A stretch of DNA of 64,000 nt, from NCBI RefSeq assembly GCF_004379255.2, contig NC_056032.1:30477322-30541321 (forward strand). Direction: 5' to 3'. Origin of the DNA: Salvia splendens (Eukaryota > Streptophyta > Magnoliopsida > Lamiales > Lamiaceae). Position numbers and translations under genes: made by a program. Positions 42,612-52,109 of the stretch are shown one piece after another. Below the pieces are notes generated by a model. It did not search any database and was not told the origin of the DNA. It was given only the letters and a program-made list of their open reading frames with translations. Within the stretch, counting starts at the first letter, position 1, and every line of letters begins with the position of its first letter.

Positions 42612-44174
42612 ATGTCAGAATCCGATTCCGAGACCAATAGCCGTGTGAGCTTCACACCCGAATTTGCGGCGCAATTCGCCGAATTCATGAGACTGAGTAT
42701 GTCTCAAAAACCACCAAATCAACCACCGTCAACCCAGCCAGAATCACTGGGCGACGTACATGTATCAACCAAGCTCGACGGAGATAATTACTCCCTGTGG
42801 GCGAAGCTAATGACACGGGCAATCACTGGGAAGGGTCTGAAGTCTCACATTACTGGAGTTTCAGACCCCCCAGCACCCACCGATCCAAACTACCCGAAGT
42901 GGGAGCAACGAGACAACTGCTGCTTCAACTGGATCATCAACAACATCCAGGCAAGCCTGGTGAACGAGGTTTCACAGTACGAGACTGCCAGAGACCTATG
43001 GGAAGGCCTAGCAATCACGTATGGAAGTGGAGCGGACTCATTCCAAATCTCAGATCTGCACAGACAAGCATATGGAATGAAACAAGGTAATATGACATTA
43101 GAAGCTCTATGGAATAAATTTCAAGATCTGTGGATTTCCATAGATAGCCGAGATCCAAATCCAATGGATTCACCGAGGAGCATCGAGAGATACAATCAGA
43201 ATACCCAGAGGCACCGATTGTATCAATTTATATGGGCTCTCGATGAGAAATACGACAAGGTCAAGAGGGAAATCTTGAACATGGAGCCAATTCCAACAGC
43301 AAGGAAGGCGTACAGCCTGGTCAGACGAGAATCCGTGAACGAGAAATTGATGAATCCAGAGCCAACAGCCCCCACCGATATTGGAGTTGGATTAGGGGCT
43401 TTCGACCGAAATCGAGCACAGAACCCTCCACCGCCACCACCACCGTCCCGAAACTCAAATTATCGAAGGGATGAAGATAAAAGCAAGCTAGTGTGTACCC
43501 ATTGTGGAGGCAAAAAGCATACGAAAGATACATGCTTTCATATTCACGGTTTTCCGGAGTGGTACGAGGATATGAAGAAGGCCCGACAGGCCCGGAATGC
43601 CAATCGGAACAGCAGTGGCGGTGGACGAGCAGCGGCGGCGACCACAGTCGGCAACCAAGCTACCTACACCGAAAGTCCGGCGGGCAGCAGAGGCCTACCG
43701 ACCGCGAGCGGCGAGAATAGATCGGAGGACAAGGCTATAGCCTCGGTTTCGATGGCTAGGACATGGTCCGAAGGTGAGACAACGGAATCGAACACCACCG
43801 GCGACGATTTACCGATGGCGACGGTTCCCATGGCGGCGAGGGATTGTAGGATAGTGGAGGCGGCGGATGAATCCTCACCAAATGAGGGTTTACCTGTTAT
43901 CAATCCTTCTATTCTTTGGAAATTTCAAACCAACCCCAAAAAACACCCCAAATCACCTAAAGCACCACAGCCCCAAAAGCCTCCGATAAAACACCCCCAG
44001 ACTCCAGAAAATTTCAAACCGACCCCTACCCTACCTACAAATCCGAAATTGGGCCCAAACTTCCCAAAAATAACCAAAACAGTCCCCAAACTGCTAAGAC
44101 CTTGCAAATTGCACCCCATTATCCTATATCTTTCCAAACTCAGATCCCGACTCAAAATTCATTTGACGCCTTAG
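42612..44174 (+). CDS. copia gag polyprotein part
   Basis: 520-codon frame. Residues about 45-260 form the copia-type gag region (DGDNYSLWAKLMTRAI; WIINNIQASL; ARDLWEGLAITYG). A CCHC zinc knuckle CTHCGGKKHTKDTC (spacing C-2-C-4-H-4-C) is encoded near 43494-43535, followed by a Pro/Lys-rich tail. It would form the virus-like particle and bind element RNA in the cytoplasm. The tail from about 43900 on overlaps the pol frame (shifted by -1), so pol is reachable only by frameshifting or after an indel. Two slippery heptamers (44054-44060, 44063-44069) lie in the overlap in the correct phase. Confidence 0.92.
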   Translation: MSESDSETNSRVSFTPEFAAQFAEFMRLSMSQKPPNQPPSTQPESLGDVHVSTKLDGDNYSLWAKLMTRAITGKGLKSHITGVSDPPAPTDPNYPKWEQRDNCCFNWIINNIQASLVNEVSQYETARDLWEGLAITYGSGADSFQISDLHRQAYGMKQGNMTLEALWNKFQDLWISIDSRDPNPMDSPRSIERYNQNTQRHRLYQFIWALDEKYDKVKREILNMEPIPTARKAYSLVRRESVNEKLMNPEPTAPTDIGVGLGAFDRNRAQNPPPPPPPSRNSNYRRDEDKSKLVCTHCGGKKHTKDTCFHIHGFPEWYEDMKKARQARNANRNSSGGGRAAAATTVGNQATYTESPAGSRGLPTASGENRSEDKAIASVSMARTWSEGETTESNTTGDDLPMATVPMAARDCRIVEAADESSPNEGLPVINPSILWKFQTNPKKHPKSPKAPQPQKPPIKHPQTPENFKPTPTLPTNPKLGPNFPKITKTVPKLLRPCKLHPIILYLSKLRSRLKIHLTP

Positions 44175-47100
44175 CCTGTTCATCCACTTCCACATCCGGA
44201 CCAAAAGATCCACATTGGATTTTTGACTGTGGGGCTACAGACACAATGTCGTTCGACGCCTCTGATTTCATAACCATATCCAAATCAAATAAAACCTTTG
44301 TCCAAACCGCCGGTGGGGACCTCGCTCCAGTTCAGGGGGCAGGCACAATCAATATTTCGCCAACTCTGCGCCTATCTAACTGTCTTTTTGTTCCTTCATT
44401 ATCCCATAAGCTTTTGTCCATTAGTCATGTAACCAAAGAGCTTAACTGTAAACTACTAATGCAACCACACTTTTGCATGTTACAGGATATCAAGACGGGG
44501 ACGATAGTTGGGCGTGGCACTGAGCGAAGCGGACTGTATTATGTGGACGAGATAGCCCAACAGAGTGTTGCGATGCTTTCTCACGGACTGGCAGACAGAC
44601 AGGCTTGGCTTTGGCATCGTCGGTTAGGACATCCATCCATAGGATATTTTCGTCTTCTTTATCCTAAATTAGCTATATCTATGCAATCTTTTCATTGTGA
44701 GACGTGTTTACTGGCCAAAAGCCACAGACACTGTTTTAAGTTGAACAATACTCGTATGAAATCTCCTTTTGCTTTGATCCATTCTGATGTTTGGGGTCCT
44801 GCCCCGGTTACTGGGGGTCAGGGTTTTCGCTATTTTCTCCTATTCATTGATGATTATTCTCGTATGACTTGGGTTTATTTTTTGAAAAATAAGTCTGATG
44901 TTTTTGAAAAATTCACTGAATTTTATAGCCTAATCCAAACTCAGTATAATCACTCCATCCAAATTCTGAGGTCAGATAATGGGGGGGAATTTGTCAATAC
45001 AAAAATGCAAGATTTCTTTCGGGATAAAGGCTTAGTTCACCAAACCTCTTGTGTCTACACTCCGGAGCAAAATGGGGTAGCAGAAAGGAAAAACAGGTAT
45101 ATCCTAGAAATAACCCGAGCCCTTCTAATTGAATCCAACGTACCAAAAACTTTTTGGCCTGAAGCTATAGCTACTGCAGTATACTTGATAAACCGATTAC
45201 CCACTGGAATTCTTGAGTTTAAAACTCCTTTTGACGTTTTCTCCAAACATTTTGAACTGCCATCATCTTTGTCTCTTGAACCCAAGGTGTTTGGCTGTTC
45301 GGTCTTTGTCCACATCCCCAAACAGGAACGTACCAAATTTTCACCATGTGCCCTCAAATGTGTCTTTCTTGGCTATGGAAAAAACCAAAAAGGTTACAGA
45401 TGTTATGATCCAGCCACTCTCCGTATGCATACCACCATGAACTGCGACTTTGTTGAGGGGGAGTACTTTTATAGCCAATCTAGTGCTCAGGGGGAGAACC
45501 AACCAGACAATAGTCCCGATAGTGAACTACTAAATTGGCTACCTTTACCCACTCAAGGGAGAAACCGGATAGGGGGAGAGCAGCCAGAGCCAGAGCCAAT
45601 CCCTGTCATAGACGCTGGTCCAACAGAGGACGTTAGCAGCACCGCCGGGCCGTCAAACCCCACTAGTCAGAACGTGGAGTTAGGTGACACTAATCAACCG
45701 TCAACCCCGTCTTCGATTCCTGAGGTAAACAGTTCCGATATGGATATTGTACTTCCTGAGAATACTAATGAAACCAGGAACAATGGAGACGACGGTGAAA
45801 CTAGCGGGAGAGATAGAGAGTCATATGACTTGCCCATGCGAAGCACTAGGGGAATTCCTCCCCGACGGTATTCACCGGATTGGAAGAGAAGAAAGGCCAA
45901 ATATGCAATAACCAATGTTGCACAGGGACAACTCTCCGAAATGGCCAGGGCATTCGAAGCAGCACTGTATGAGGAAGAAGAAATCCCACAGAAGTTCGAG
46001 GAAGCTGTGAAACATAAACATTGGAGGGAAGCCATGAAGAAGGAGATAAATGCTCTCAAAAAAAATGGAACATGGGAGAAGTGTACATTGCCTCAAGGAA
46101 AAAATACAGTAGGATGTCGATGGGTATTTACGATCAAAAGAAGAGCTGATGGTTCAATCGAGAGGTACAAGGCGAGACTTGTGGCCAAAGGATATTCACA
46201 AGTATATGGGGTAGACTATGAAGAAACTTTTTCACCAGTGGCAAAATTGGATACCGTTCGGACTTTACTGTCTGTAGCAGCATGCAAGGATTGGCCCCTA
46301 CACCAGTTCGACGTTACAAATGCCTTCCTTCATGGAGAACTCGAGGCAGACAAAGAAGTATATATGGAAGTCCCTCCAGGATGTTCAGCTGAATTTGGAA
46401 CCGGACAAGTATGCCGTTTGAGGAAGACGTTGTATGGGCTAAAACAGTCCCCAAGGATTTGGTTTGGAAGATTCTGCCAAGCAATGTTCAAACTAGGATT
46501 TAAGCAGAGTCTGTCAGATCACACACTCTTCACAAAGAAGAGAGATGATAAGGTGACATGTCTGATCATCTACGTTGATGACATGATCATCACTGGAGAT
46601 GATGTTGAAGAAATCCAGAGTCTAAAAGAGAACTTGTTCAGAGAATTCGAGATGAAGGACCTAGGAGCACTGAAGTACTTCCTTGGAATTGAAGTGTTAA
46701 GGTCCCGACGCGGAATTTTCTTGAGGCAGAAAAAATATGTCTTGGACTTGTTGGCAGAAACAGGCTTATTGGAGTGTAAGCCCGCAGAAACTCCCATGAT
46801 TTCAAACCATGGATTGAAAATAGAAGAAGGAGCTGACCTAGCTGACAGAGAAAGGTATCAACGACTAGTAGGGAGGCTTATCTACCTTTCACATACTCGG
46901 CCGGATATCACATATGCAGTTGGCGTGATTAGTCAGTTCATGCACAAGCCACAGGTCGATCATATGGAAGCTGCCTTAAGGATCGTTCGATATTTGAAAG
47001 GAACTGTGGGATATGGAGTGTTTCTAGAAAAAGGAGAAGATCTGGAGATCCATGGATACACTGATGCTGACTGGGCAAGCAATCCAGTCGATAGAAGGTC

Positions 47101-47548
47101 GACAGGGGGATATTTCACATTCGTTGGGGGTAACCTCGTTACTTGGAGGAGCAAGAAGCAAAAGGTAGTAGCTCTATCTAGTGCTGAAGCCGAGTTTCGA
47201 GGAATCAAGAGCGGACTCACGGAAATAATATGGTTGAGGAGATTATTGACAGAAATTGGCTTCCCACCTACACGGAAAAGTCGACTATTCTGTGACAACA
47301 AAGCAGCAATCAGCATTTCAGAGAATCCAGTACAACACGACAGAACCAAACACGTGGAAGTCGATCGCCACTTCATCAAAGAAAAACTCGAAATGGGTAT
47401 CATAGAGTTCCCATTTGTTAGATCTGAAGAACAGTTGGCTGACATACTAACCAAAGCAGTCCATCCAAAGATTTTCAAGGGAATACTGAGCAAGTTGAAT
47501 ATCGGAGATACCGTTACTCAACTTGAGGGGGAGTGTCAAATTACATGA
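43886..47548 (+). CDS. copia pol: protease, integrase, RT, RNase H
   Basis: The frame is open from 43886; clear similarity begins near 44120, and a stop follows GECQIT at 47548. Order: aspartic protease (HWIFDCGATDTM, near 44215-44250), GAG-pre-integrase (LWHRRLGH ... CETC), integrase core with D in HSDVWGP, D in LRSDNGGEF and E in PEQNGVAERKN, reverse transcriptase (FDVTNAFLHGEL, LYGLKQSPR, catalytic YVDD) and RNase H (TDADWASNP, SSAEAEF, DNKAAISI, KHVEVDRHFIKEK). No stop interrupts it. The protease triplet is DCG instead of the usual D-S/T-G, which may impair processing. No ATG sits at the frame start, consistent with expression by frameshift. Confidence 0.93.
47523..47533 (+). other. Polypurine tract of the copia element
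   Basis: TTGAGGGGGAG immediately before the 3' LTR; it overlaps the last pol codons. Confidence 0.85.
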
Positions 47549-47777
47549 ATTAAGGAGAGGAGATTAGGGAATCATTGATTTGATATCAATACCCTAAAAT
47601 AGATTGATATGTAATTAATTGTTTTTCCTTAGTTAGGAATTATATTGTTCTATATATTGGGAGATTGTAATACATACAAATTAAGCAATAAGAATTACCG
47701 ATTCATTCTCTCAAATATTTTCCTCTCTTCATTATGCGTTGCCACAACATCGCCTCTCTTGATTACCATCGATAAGA
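47534..47777 (+). repeat. 3' LTR of the copia element
   Basis: 244 bp, two differences from the 5' LTR; followed by the target duplication ATTAT. Confidence 0.95.
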
Positions 47778-47932
47778 ATTATAGACAGATTACTCGTCAC
47801 TAAAATTTTTTACTTACAAGTTTATTATTGACAGATCTGTCAAAACTTAGTCTGTCACTAATCTGTTAAGTGAAGAAATTTAAGTGTTTAGTGACGGATA
47901 GTTCCATCAGTAAACAACGAGTTTTTGTAGTG

Positions 47933-48248
47933 GGACCCATGGTTGCTCGAGCTCCGACCCCACGCTATGGCTGTTTCGTCTCCATGGAAGAGAATTAGAG
48001 GAATATAGAGTAGAGGAGGTGAAGGGTTTTTTTGAAGATGAGAGTTTCTTGAGTTTGCACGTTTGTAAAGAGAAGAAGAAGAGAGCGCAGCTGCGCTGTT
48101 CTATAACTCTCTTATCTTATTAAACCTATTTTTTTTAGTGTCGATGAATGCTAGTTATTTAAATTTTTTCTTAACTTTTAAACTTAAACTTAAATAATAT
48201 GATTTACATTTAGTGTGGACACAAGTTTTAAGAAATATATAAAGAATC
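47933..48248. other. Unassigned sequence right of the CACTA remnant
   Basis: About 130 bp of moderately GC-rich sequence, then AT-rich DNA; no gene seen. Confidence 0.35.
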
Positions 48249-48640
48249 AGTGGCTAACGCAGAAATTTGACACAGGGTTCCAAACCACATAACACAAGAA
48301 AAATGAGTAGTAAAAAAGAAAAAATACAGAGGGTTCCAAACCACTTAACACAAGGAAAATGAATGATACAAAAAAGTAAATAAGAAAAAATACCGGGGGT
48401 TCCAAATCATATAACACAAGAAAAATAAGTAATACCAAAAATTAAATAAGAAAAAATAGAAATAACAAAACATTGCATCTCGTAGGATTCAAACTCACGC
48501 CAACAAGAGTTCAAGATTTTTAGCCCAACTGCGCAGCCACTTGAACCACTACAATTCATATTATCTCATGTAATATATACATAATCTGAAATTGGTGGGG
48601 TTCCAGTGGCCCCCATCCTACCATGTAGGTCTGCCTTTCT
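48249..48640. repeat. Transposon-like segment with three tandem GGTTCCAAAYCA units
   Basis: It begins CAGTGGCTAACGCAG and near its right end has GGTGGGGTTCCAGTGGCCCCC, an arrangement seen in non-autonomous Tip100-like hAT elements. Units start at about 48276, 48332 and 48398 and share GGTTCCAAA, AACACAAG and AAGAAAAAAT. Near 48480-48550 there is a SINE- or tRNA-like stretch on the minus strand (AGTTTGAATCC). Class assignment is tentative. Confidence 0.45.
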
Positions 48641-48895
48641 AAAAAATAGTAGATATGAAAATTATTAGAATACGGGTCTATTTTATTTGTGAGTTACCAG
48701 AATGTGAGATCAACTCACCGTTAATAATAAAAGTAAAATATGACTATTATTATGAGACGGAAGTAGTATTATATACTTATGAGTTAGGATAATCTGAACT
48801 TTAATAACAAACTATTTTGTTTCTTAAGTGCAAAGAAAGTATTGTAAACCATGTGAAATGTGTAGTCAATTTTCTATCTATAGTTAATTTTCTAA
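48641..48895. other. AT-rich intergenic DNA
   Basis: MITE-like debris (GAGACGGAAGTAGTA near 48755), no gene. Confidence 0.35.
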
Positions 48896-49141
48896 TACAG
48901 TATGCTCTCGGCCCATTAAGTGTTTATATTTGACTCGGCAAGAATTTTAAGAAATATAAAACAAAATGAGTTGAAAATGTTAGTTAAATATGAGTCTCAC
49001 TTTATATATTACTTTTATAGTATAATATTAACATATAAAAGTGGAGCTCACATTCCACTATGTTTCCATTCACTTTCCATTATATTTCACAAAACTCATG
49101 ACAAGTCAAATTTAGCCTATTATTGATGGATGGGGGAGTAA
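48896..49141. mobile_element. Stowaway-like MITE
   Basis: Right end complements to TACTCCCCCATCCATCAATA; interior GGCAAGAATTTTAAGAAATAT is characteristic of the class. The left end is diverged. Confidence 0.6.
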
Positions 49142-49393
49142 TATTTAGAGTTGATCGTTTCGTAAACGAATTTTTTGAACTTATTTAATTTAGTAGTAAT
49201 ATTTTGCCTGGAATAAATTAAGCATATCCTTTTTAAAATCGGAAATGGAATATACAATACCCATTCTCTAAATATCTGTGTGGAGTACATCAATTAAAAT
49301 GCAAATTCCTTAGTTTTTGTTAAGCTTGAAAATGATTCAATTGTCCACTTTATATAAATATATAGCTGCCCAAGTTCTTTTTAGCGTTGCTTA

Positions 49394-50345
49394 AAGTGTC
49401 CACTATAGTATAGGCGCGCCGGCCACCCCGGCGGGGCGAAGGTGGGGCGGTCTATAGTGGGCGGGACGTCCGCCCCGAAGCGGACAAAAAAAGGGCGGAA
49501 GGCTTTCCCTCGAGAAATGTGCGAGGACGCGCTGGCCTATAGTGGGGGCGGTTTGCGACGGGGCGGATGATTTTTTGTTTTTTGATTTTTTTTAAATTCA
49601 ATTTAATTTACATATAAATACACCCTATTTCACTCATTATTTTTAAACCATTCCAATTCTTCACTCATACTTTCTCTCACTAAAATTTGTGGATTCCATT
49701 GGTATTTAAAATGGACAATTTGTGGAACGAGACATGGAATTCTCTGATTCAAGAGGTGCAGAACGACGCCGACGCGGAGGATGCGGCGCGCGCGGCGGAG
49801 ATCGCGGAAGCCGCGATCCCTCGTGCGATTACTCGTCGTCGGACCATCCAACGAGACCATAGCAGAGCGCACCAGCGTCTAATGGCGGACTACTTTGTGG
49901 ATAACCCCCGTTTGATCCAGATGGGCGTACCACAGAGCAATGAATATTTGATCCAACGTTTCACTGATATGCACAGGAGCACAGCACATACCGCACTCCA
50001 GGCCGATTTGATTGAAGAAGTTTGGGCACGTAGGGGAGGTGGCGGCGCAGTGTGAACACCATCGTGATGTTCAATAGATTAATATTTCGTTGTATAATTT
50101 TTCCAGTACTTTAATACGACGAAAATGTAGTGTTTAATTTTAATTTCTTCACTTATAGCCGTTTTTTCTAATTACGTATAGTCCGATAATTTTAATTATA
50201 ATTGAATTAAAATAAACGAAAAAATGGGGCTATTGGAAGTGTCTGTCTATAGTGGCAGAAACCTTTCTTTTGAGCGCGGATAAAAAATTGGAACTGTGGA
50301 CAAAAAAGAGACGGGGCTATTGGAGTTGTCCGTTTATGGTCACTC
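49394..50345 (+). mobile_element. Harbinger deletion derivative, 952 bp
   Basis: Ends AAGTGTCCACTATAG and GAGTGACCATAAACG (complement of the 3' end) are flanked by TTA (49391-49393, 50346-50348). Its GC-rich left subterminal region (49412-49560) contrasts with the AT-rich right one. It retains one ORF made of the two ends of a transposase. Confidence 0.85.
49711..50055 (+). CDS. Fusion ORF: N- and C-terminus of a Harbinger transposase
   Basis: 114-codon frame from ATG 49711 (MDNLWNETWN). The first part corresponds to the transposase N-terminus (Ala/Asp-rich helix, then RRTIQRDHSRAHQRLMADYF, equivalent to RRNHEEAHRRLVEDYF at 4040-4090). It passes directly into the C-terminal signature HTALQADLIEEVWARRGGGG (equivalent to AQLMSDMIEEVWAHNRRR at 5135-5185). 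All three catalytic residues are deleted, yet the frame is intact. It could be non-functional or a DNA- or partner-binding repressor; the latter is speculation. Confidence 0.7.
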   Translation: MDNLWNETWNSLIQEVQNDADAEDAARAAEIAEAAIPRAITRRRTIQRDHSRAHQRLMADYFVDNPRLIQMGVPQSNEYLIQRFTDMHRSTAHTALQADLIEEVWARRGGGGAV

Positions 50346-50348
50346 TTA

Positions 50349-50906
50349 GTAGGGATAGCCGTAAGCGAGAGATTGAATATTGACTAAATATACGTGAACT
50401 ATATTCTCTGGTTAAGTTCTGGTAAGAATATTTGATTAATAAAATAGTTTTCGCAGACATCTTCGAGTATTAGTAAGTACTACTTAATCTGACAGTGCAT
50501 TATCATTTGTTTATTCCATTTTGACTTCTAATAATTCCTCTCTTTATTAAATGTCTGTTCTTTATTAAATGTTCATTTTTATCATTTATGTATGTTCCTT
50601 TAATAAGAGAACGCTTTTATTTTTTTTATTATAACCACTTCACTTATTCTGTATATAGTATACTAGTAATAATTATAATATTAGTAATAAATTACAATAT
50701 CAAAACTAAAATTAAAATTAAAATTAAAATTAAAATTAAAATTTAATTCAGTATATTATAGAGAATCGGTCGGTTCTAATTAGAACCAAGTACCAGTTAA
50801 AAAATTCTCTGAATCGGTACTAGATGAATACTAATTGTCGGTTCCTCATTAACCGGTCGATTCCTTCCCGATTAAGAAGCTATTGTTTACGTCCAAAACT
50901 ATTTTT
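50349..50906. other. AT-rich intergenic DNA with (TTAAAA)n
   Basis: Includes an ATTAAA/TTAAAA hexamer run at about 50705-50742 and short inverted GGTTCCTC/GAACCG-like motifs near 50760-50870. No gene. Confidence 0.5.
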
Positions 50907-51206
50907 CATGGAGGTAAACGTCACCACGGTTCGGGAATCGGCGGTTCACGGTTCGGAACCGCCGGTTCCGGTTCGAAAAAAAATAGAACCGGAACCGAAC
51001 CGGCCAAGGATCGGCGGTTCCGGTTCCGGAACCGTGAAGCGCCGGTTCACGTGAACCGCGGAACCGCCTAGGTTTGCCCGGTTCCGGGCCAGTTCATCCG
51101 GTTCGGCGGTTTTTTTTTTTTTTGCATTTTAAATTTGTAATTCAAGTAAAATATGTAGATATATTTGCATAAATAAAATTAGAATAAAGCGATGTTCAAA
51201 TGCAAT

Positions 51207-51212
51207 TTTATT
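51207..51212 (-). terminator. Candidate polyadenylation signal of the hairpin transcript
   Basis: Minus-strand AATAAA in the context CAATAAAATTGCA, matching CAATAAAATTGCA near 30480 in the related hAT element. Confidence 0.55.
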
Positions 51213-51640
51213 GATACAAATTACAACTTTAAAATTACAAATTACAACTTTAAAATTACAAATTACAACTTAAAATTTACAAATTACAACTTTAAAATTA
51301 CAAATTACAACTTTAAAATTGCAAACTACAAACAACTTTAAAATTACAAATTACAACTTAAAATTTACAAATTACAACTTAAAATTACAAATTACAACTT
51401 ATTACTTAACATTACAAATTACAACTTTAAAATTACAAATTACAACAATTACAAATCGAAAAATTTAAATACAAGTTACTTACAACAATTACAAATCGAA
51501 AAATTTAAATACAAGTTACAACAATTACAAATCGAAAAATTTAAATACAAGTTACAACAATTACAAATCGAAAAATTTAAATACAAGTTACAACAATTAC
51601 AAGTTACAACAATTACAAATTTACAACTTACAACTGTTGA
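51213..51640. repeat. Two adjoining AT-rich tandem arrays in the hAT 3' region
   Basis: 51220-51450: about ten copies of a roughly 22-bp unit AAATTACAACTTTAAAATTAC with length variants. 51440-51620: four to five copies of a roughly 35-bp unit containing ACAATTACAAATCGAAAAAT and TTAAATACAAGTT. The second unit matches, on the other strand, a single-copy stretch of the related hAT at 30405-30470, so it was amplified from element sequence. Confidence 0.9.
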
Positions 51641-51676
51641 CAAAAAAGACTTAGAAGATCATTAAAAGATATTCCT

Positions 51677-52012
51677 CATTTGATAAGTATCTTATTGGTG
51701 AAAAAGTGGGTATCTTTGGGGCAGATGGTACTGGAACACAAATTTATATATGGAATCTGGATGAATGAGGATCAGATTATAGTTTAAAATGGGAAGCTGG
51801 GTTCACTGGCGGGAGTTCGTTTCATCGTCGGACTCAGATGAATATACCACCCTGATGGCCTGATGAAACGAACTCCCGCCATTGAACCCAGCTTCCCATT
51901 TTAAACTATAATCTGATCCCCATTCATCCAGATTCCATATATAAATTTGTGTTCCAGTACCATCTGCCCCAAAGATACCCACTTTTTTCACCAATAAGAT
52001 ACTTATCAAATG
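51677..52012 (-). ncRNA. Long near-perfect hairpin from a MORC/GHKL-ATPase-like gene fragment
   Basis: Left arm 51677-51826 and right arm 51862-52012 are inverted copies of about 150 bp with two mismatches (near 51769 and 51806) and one extra A in a run (near 51987); the loop is 35 nt. The arms encode a protein segment with GTGTQIYIWNLDEW and GGSSFHQ, resembling the region after the ATPase core of plant MORC-type GHKL proteins; the left arm has a stop where the right arm has Trp. It lies about 90 bp downstream of the minus-strand TATA box. A transcript would fold into a dicer-type substrate. Its identity as an expressed RNA gene is inferred, and the MORC assignment is tentative. Confidence 0.7.
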
Positions 52013-52101
52013 GAGAATAGAGAAATTGAGATTGAGAGAGAAATTCTTATTAACACAGTTACACAAGAATGTGATGAGTAGAAATGAAGAGGATTGGGGG
52101 G

Positions 52102-52109
52102 TATTTATA
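52102..52109 (-). promoter_or_regulatory. TATA box of the hAT-derived hairpin unit
   Basis: Minus-strand CCCCTATAAATACCCC. The following leader (CACATTCTTGTGT...AATCTCAATTTCTCTATTCTC) closely resembles 27205-27250 of the transposase-bearing hAT element, so this is the inherited transposase promoter. Confidence 0.7.

Larger units (their letters stand above)
42264..47777 (+). mobile_element. Ty1/copia LTR retrotransposon, 5.5 kb, recent
   Basis: 244-bp LTRs at 42264-42507 and 47534-47777 differ at 2 positions and are flanked by ATTAT (42259-42263, 47778-47782). A tRNA-iMet primer site follows the 5' LTR, and a polypurine tract precedes the 3' LTR. gag and pol frames are long and uninterrupted but lie in different frames. 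LTR ends are TG...GA in both copies rather than TG...CA. Confidence 0.96.
42161..47932. mobile_element. Short CACTA-type element remnant carrying the copia element
   Basis: The 3' end complements to CACTACAAAAACTCG and the 5' end reads CACAACAAAAAAAGC. TAGTGACGG-type motifs recur near both ends (42180-42255, 47790-47905), as in CACTA subterminal regions. Its own sequence is about 250 bp. The flanks CGA and GGA are not identical, so the duplication is imperfect. Confidence 0.65.

Noticed and set aside
48480..48560. tRNA- or SINE-like stretch on the minus strand
   Set aside because: Only a box B-like AGTTTGAATCC and a weak box A-like part; no tail or target duplication found.
51213..51640. Regularly spaced repeats resembling a CRISPR array
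   Set aside because: Units are directly contiguous, AT-rich, variable in length and lie inside a plant hAT element; there are no spacers.
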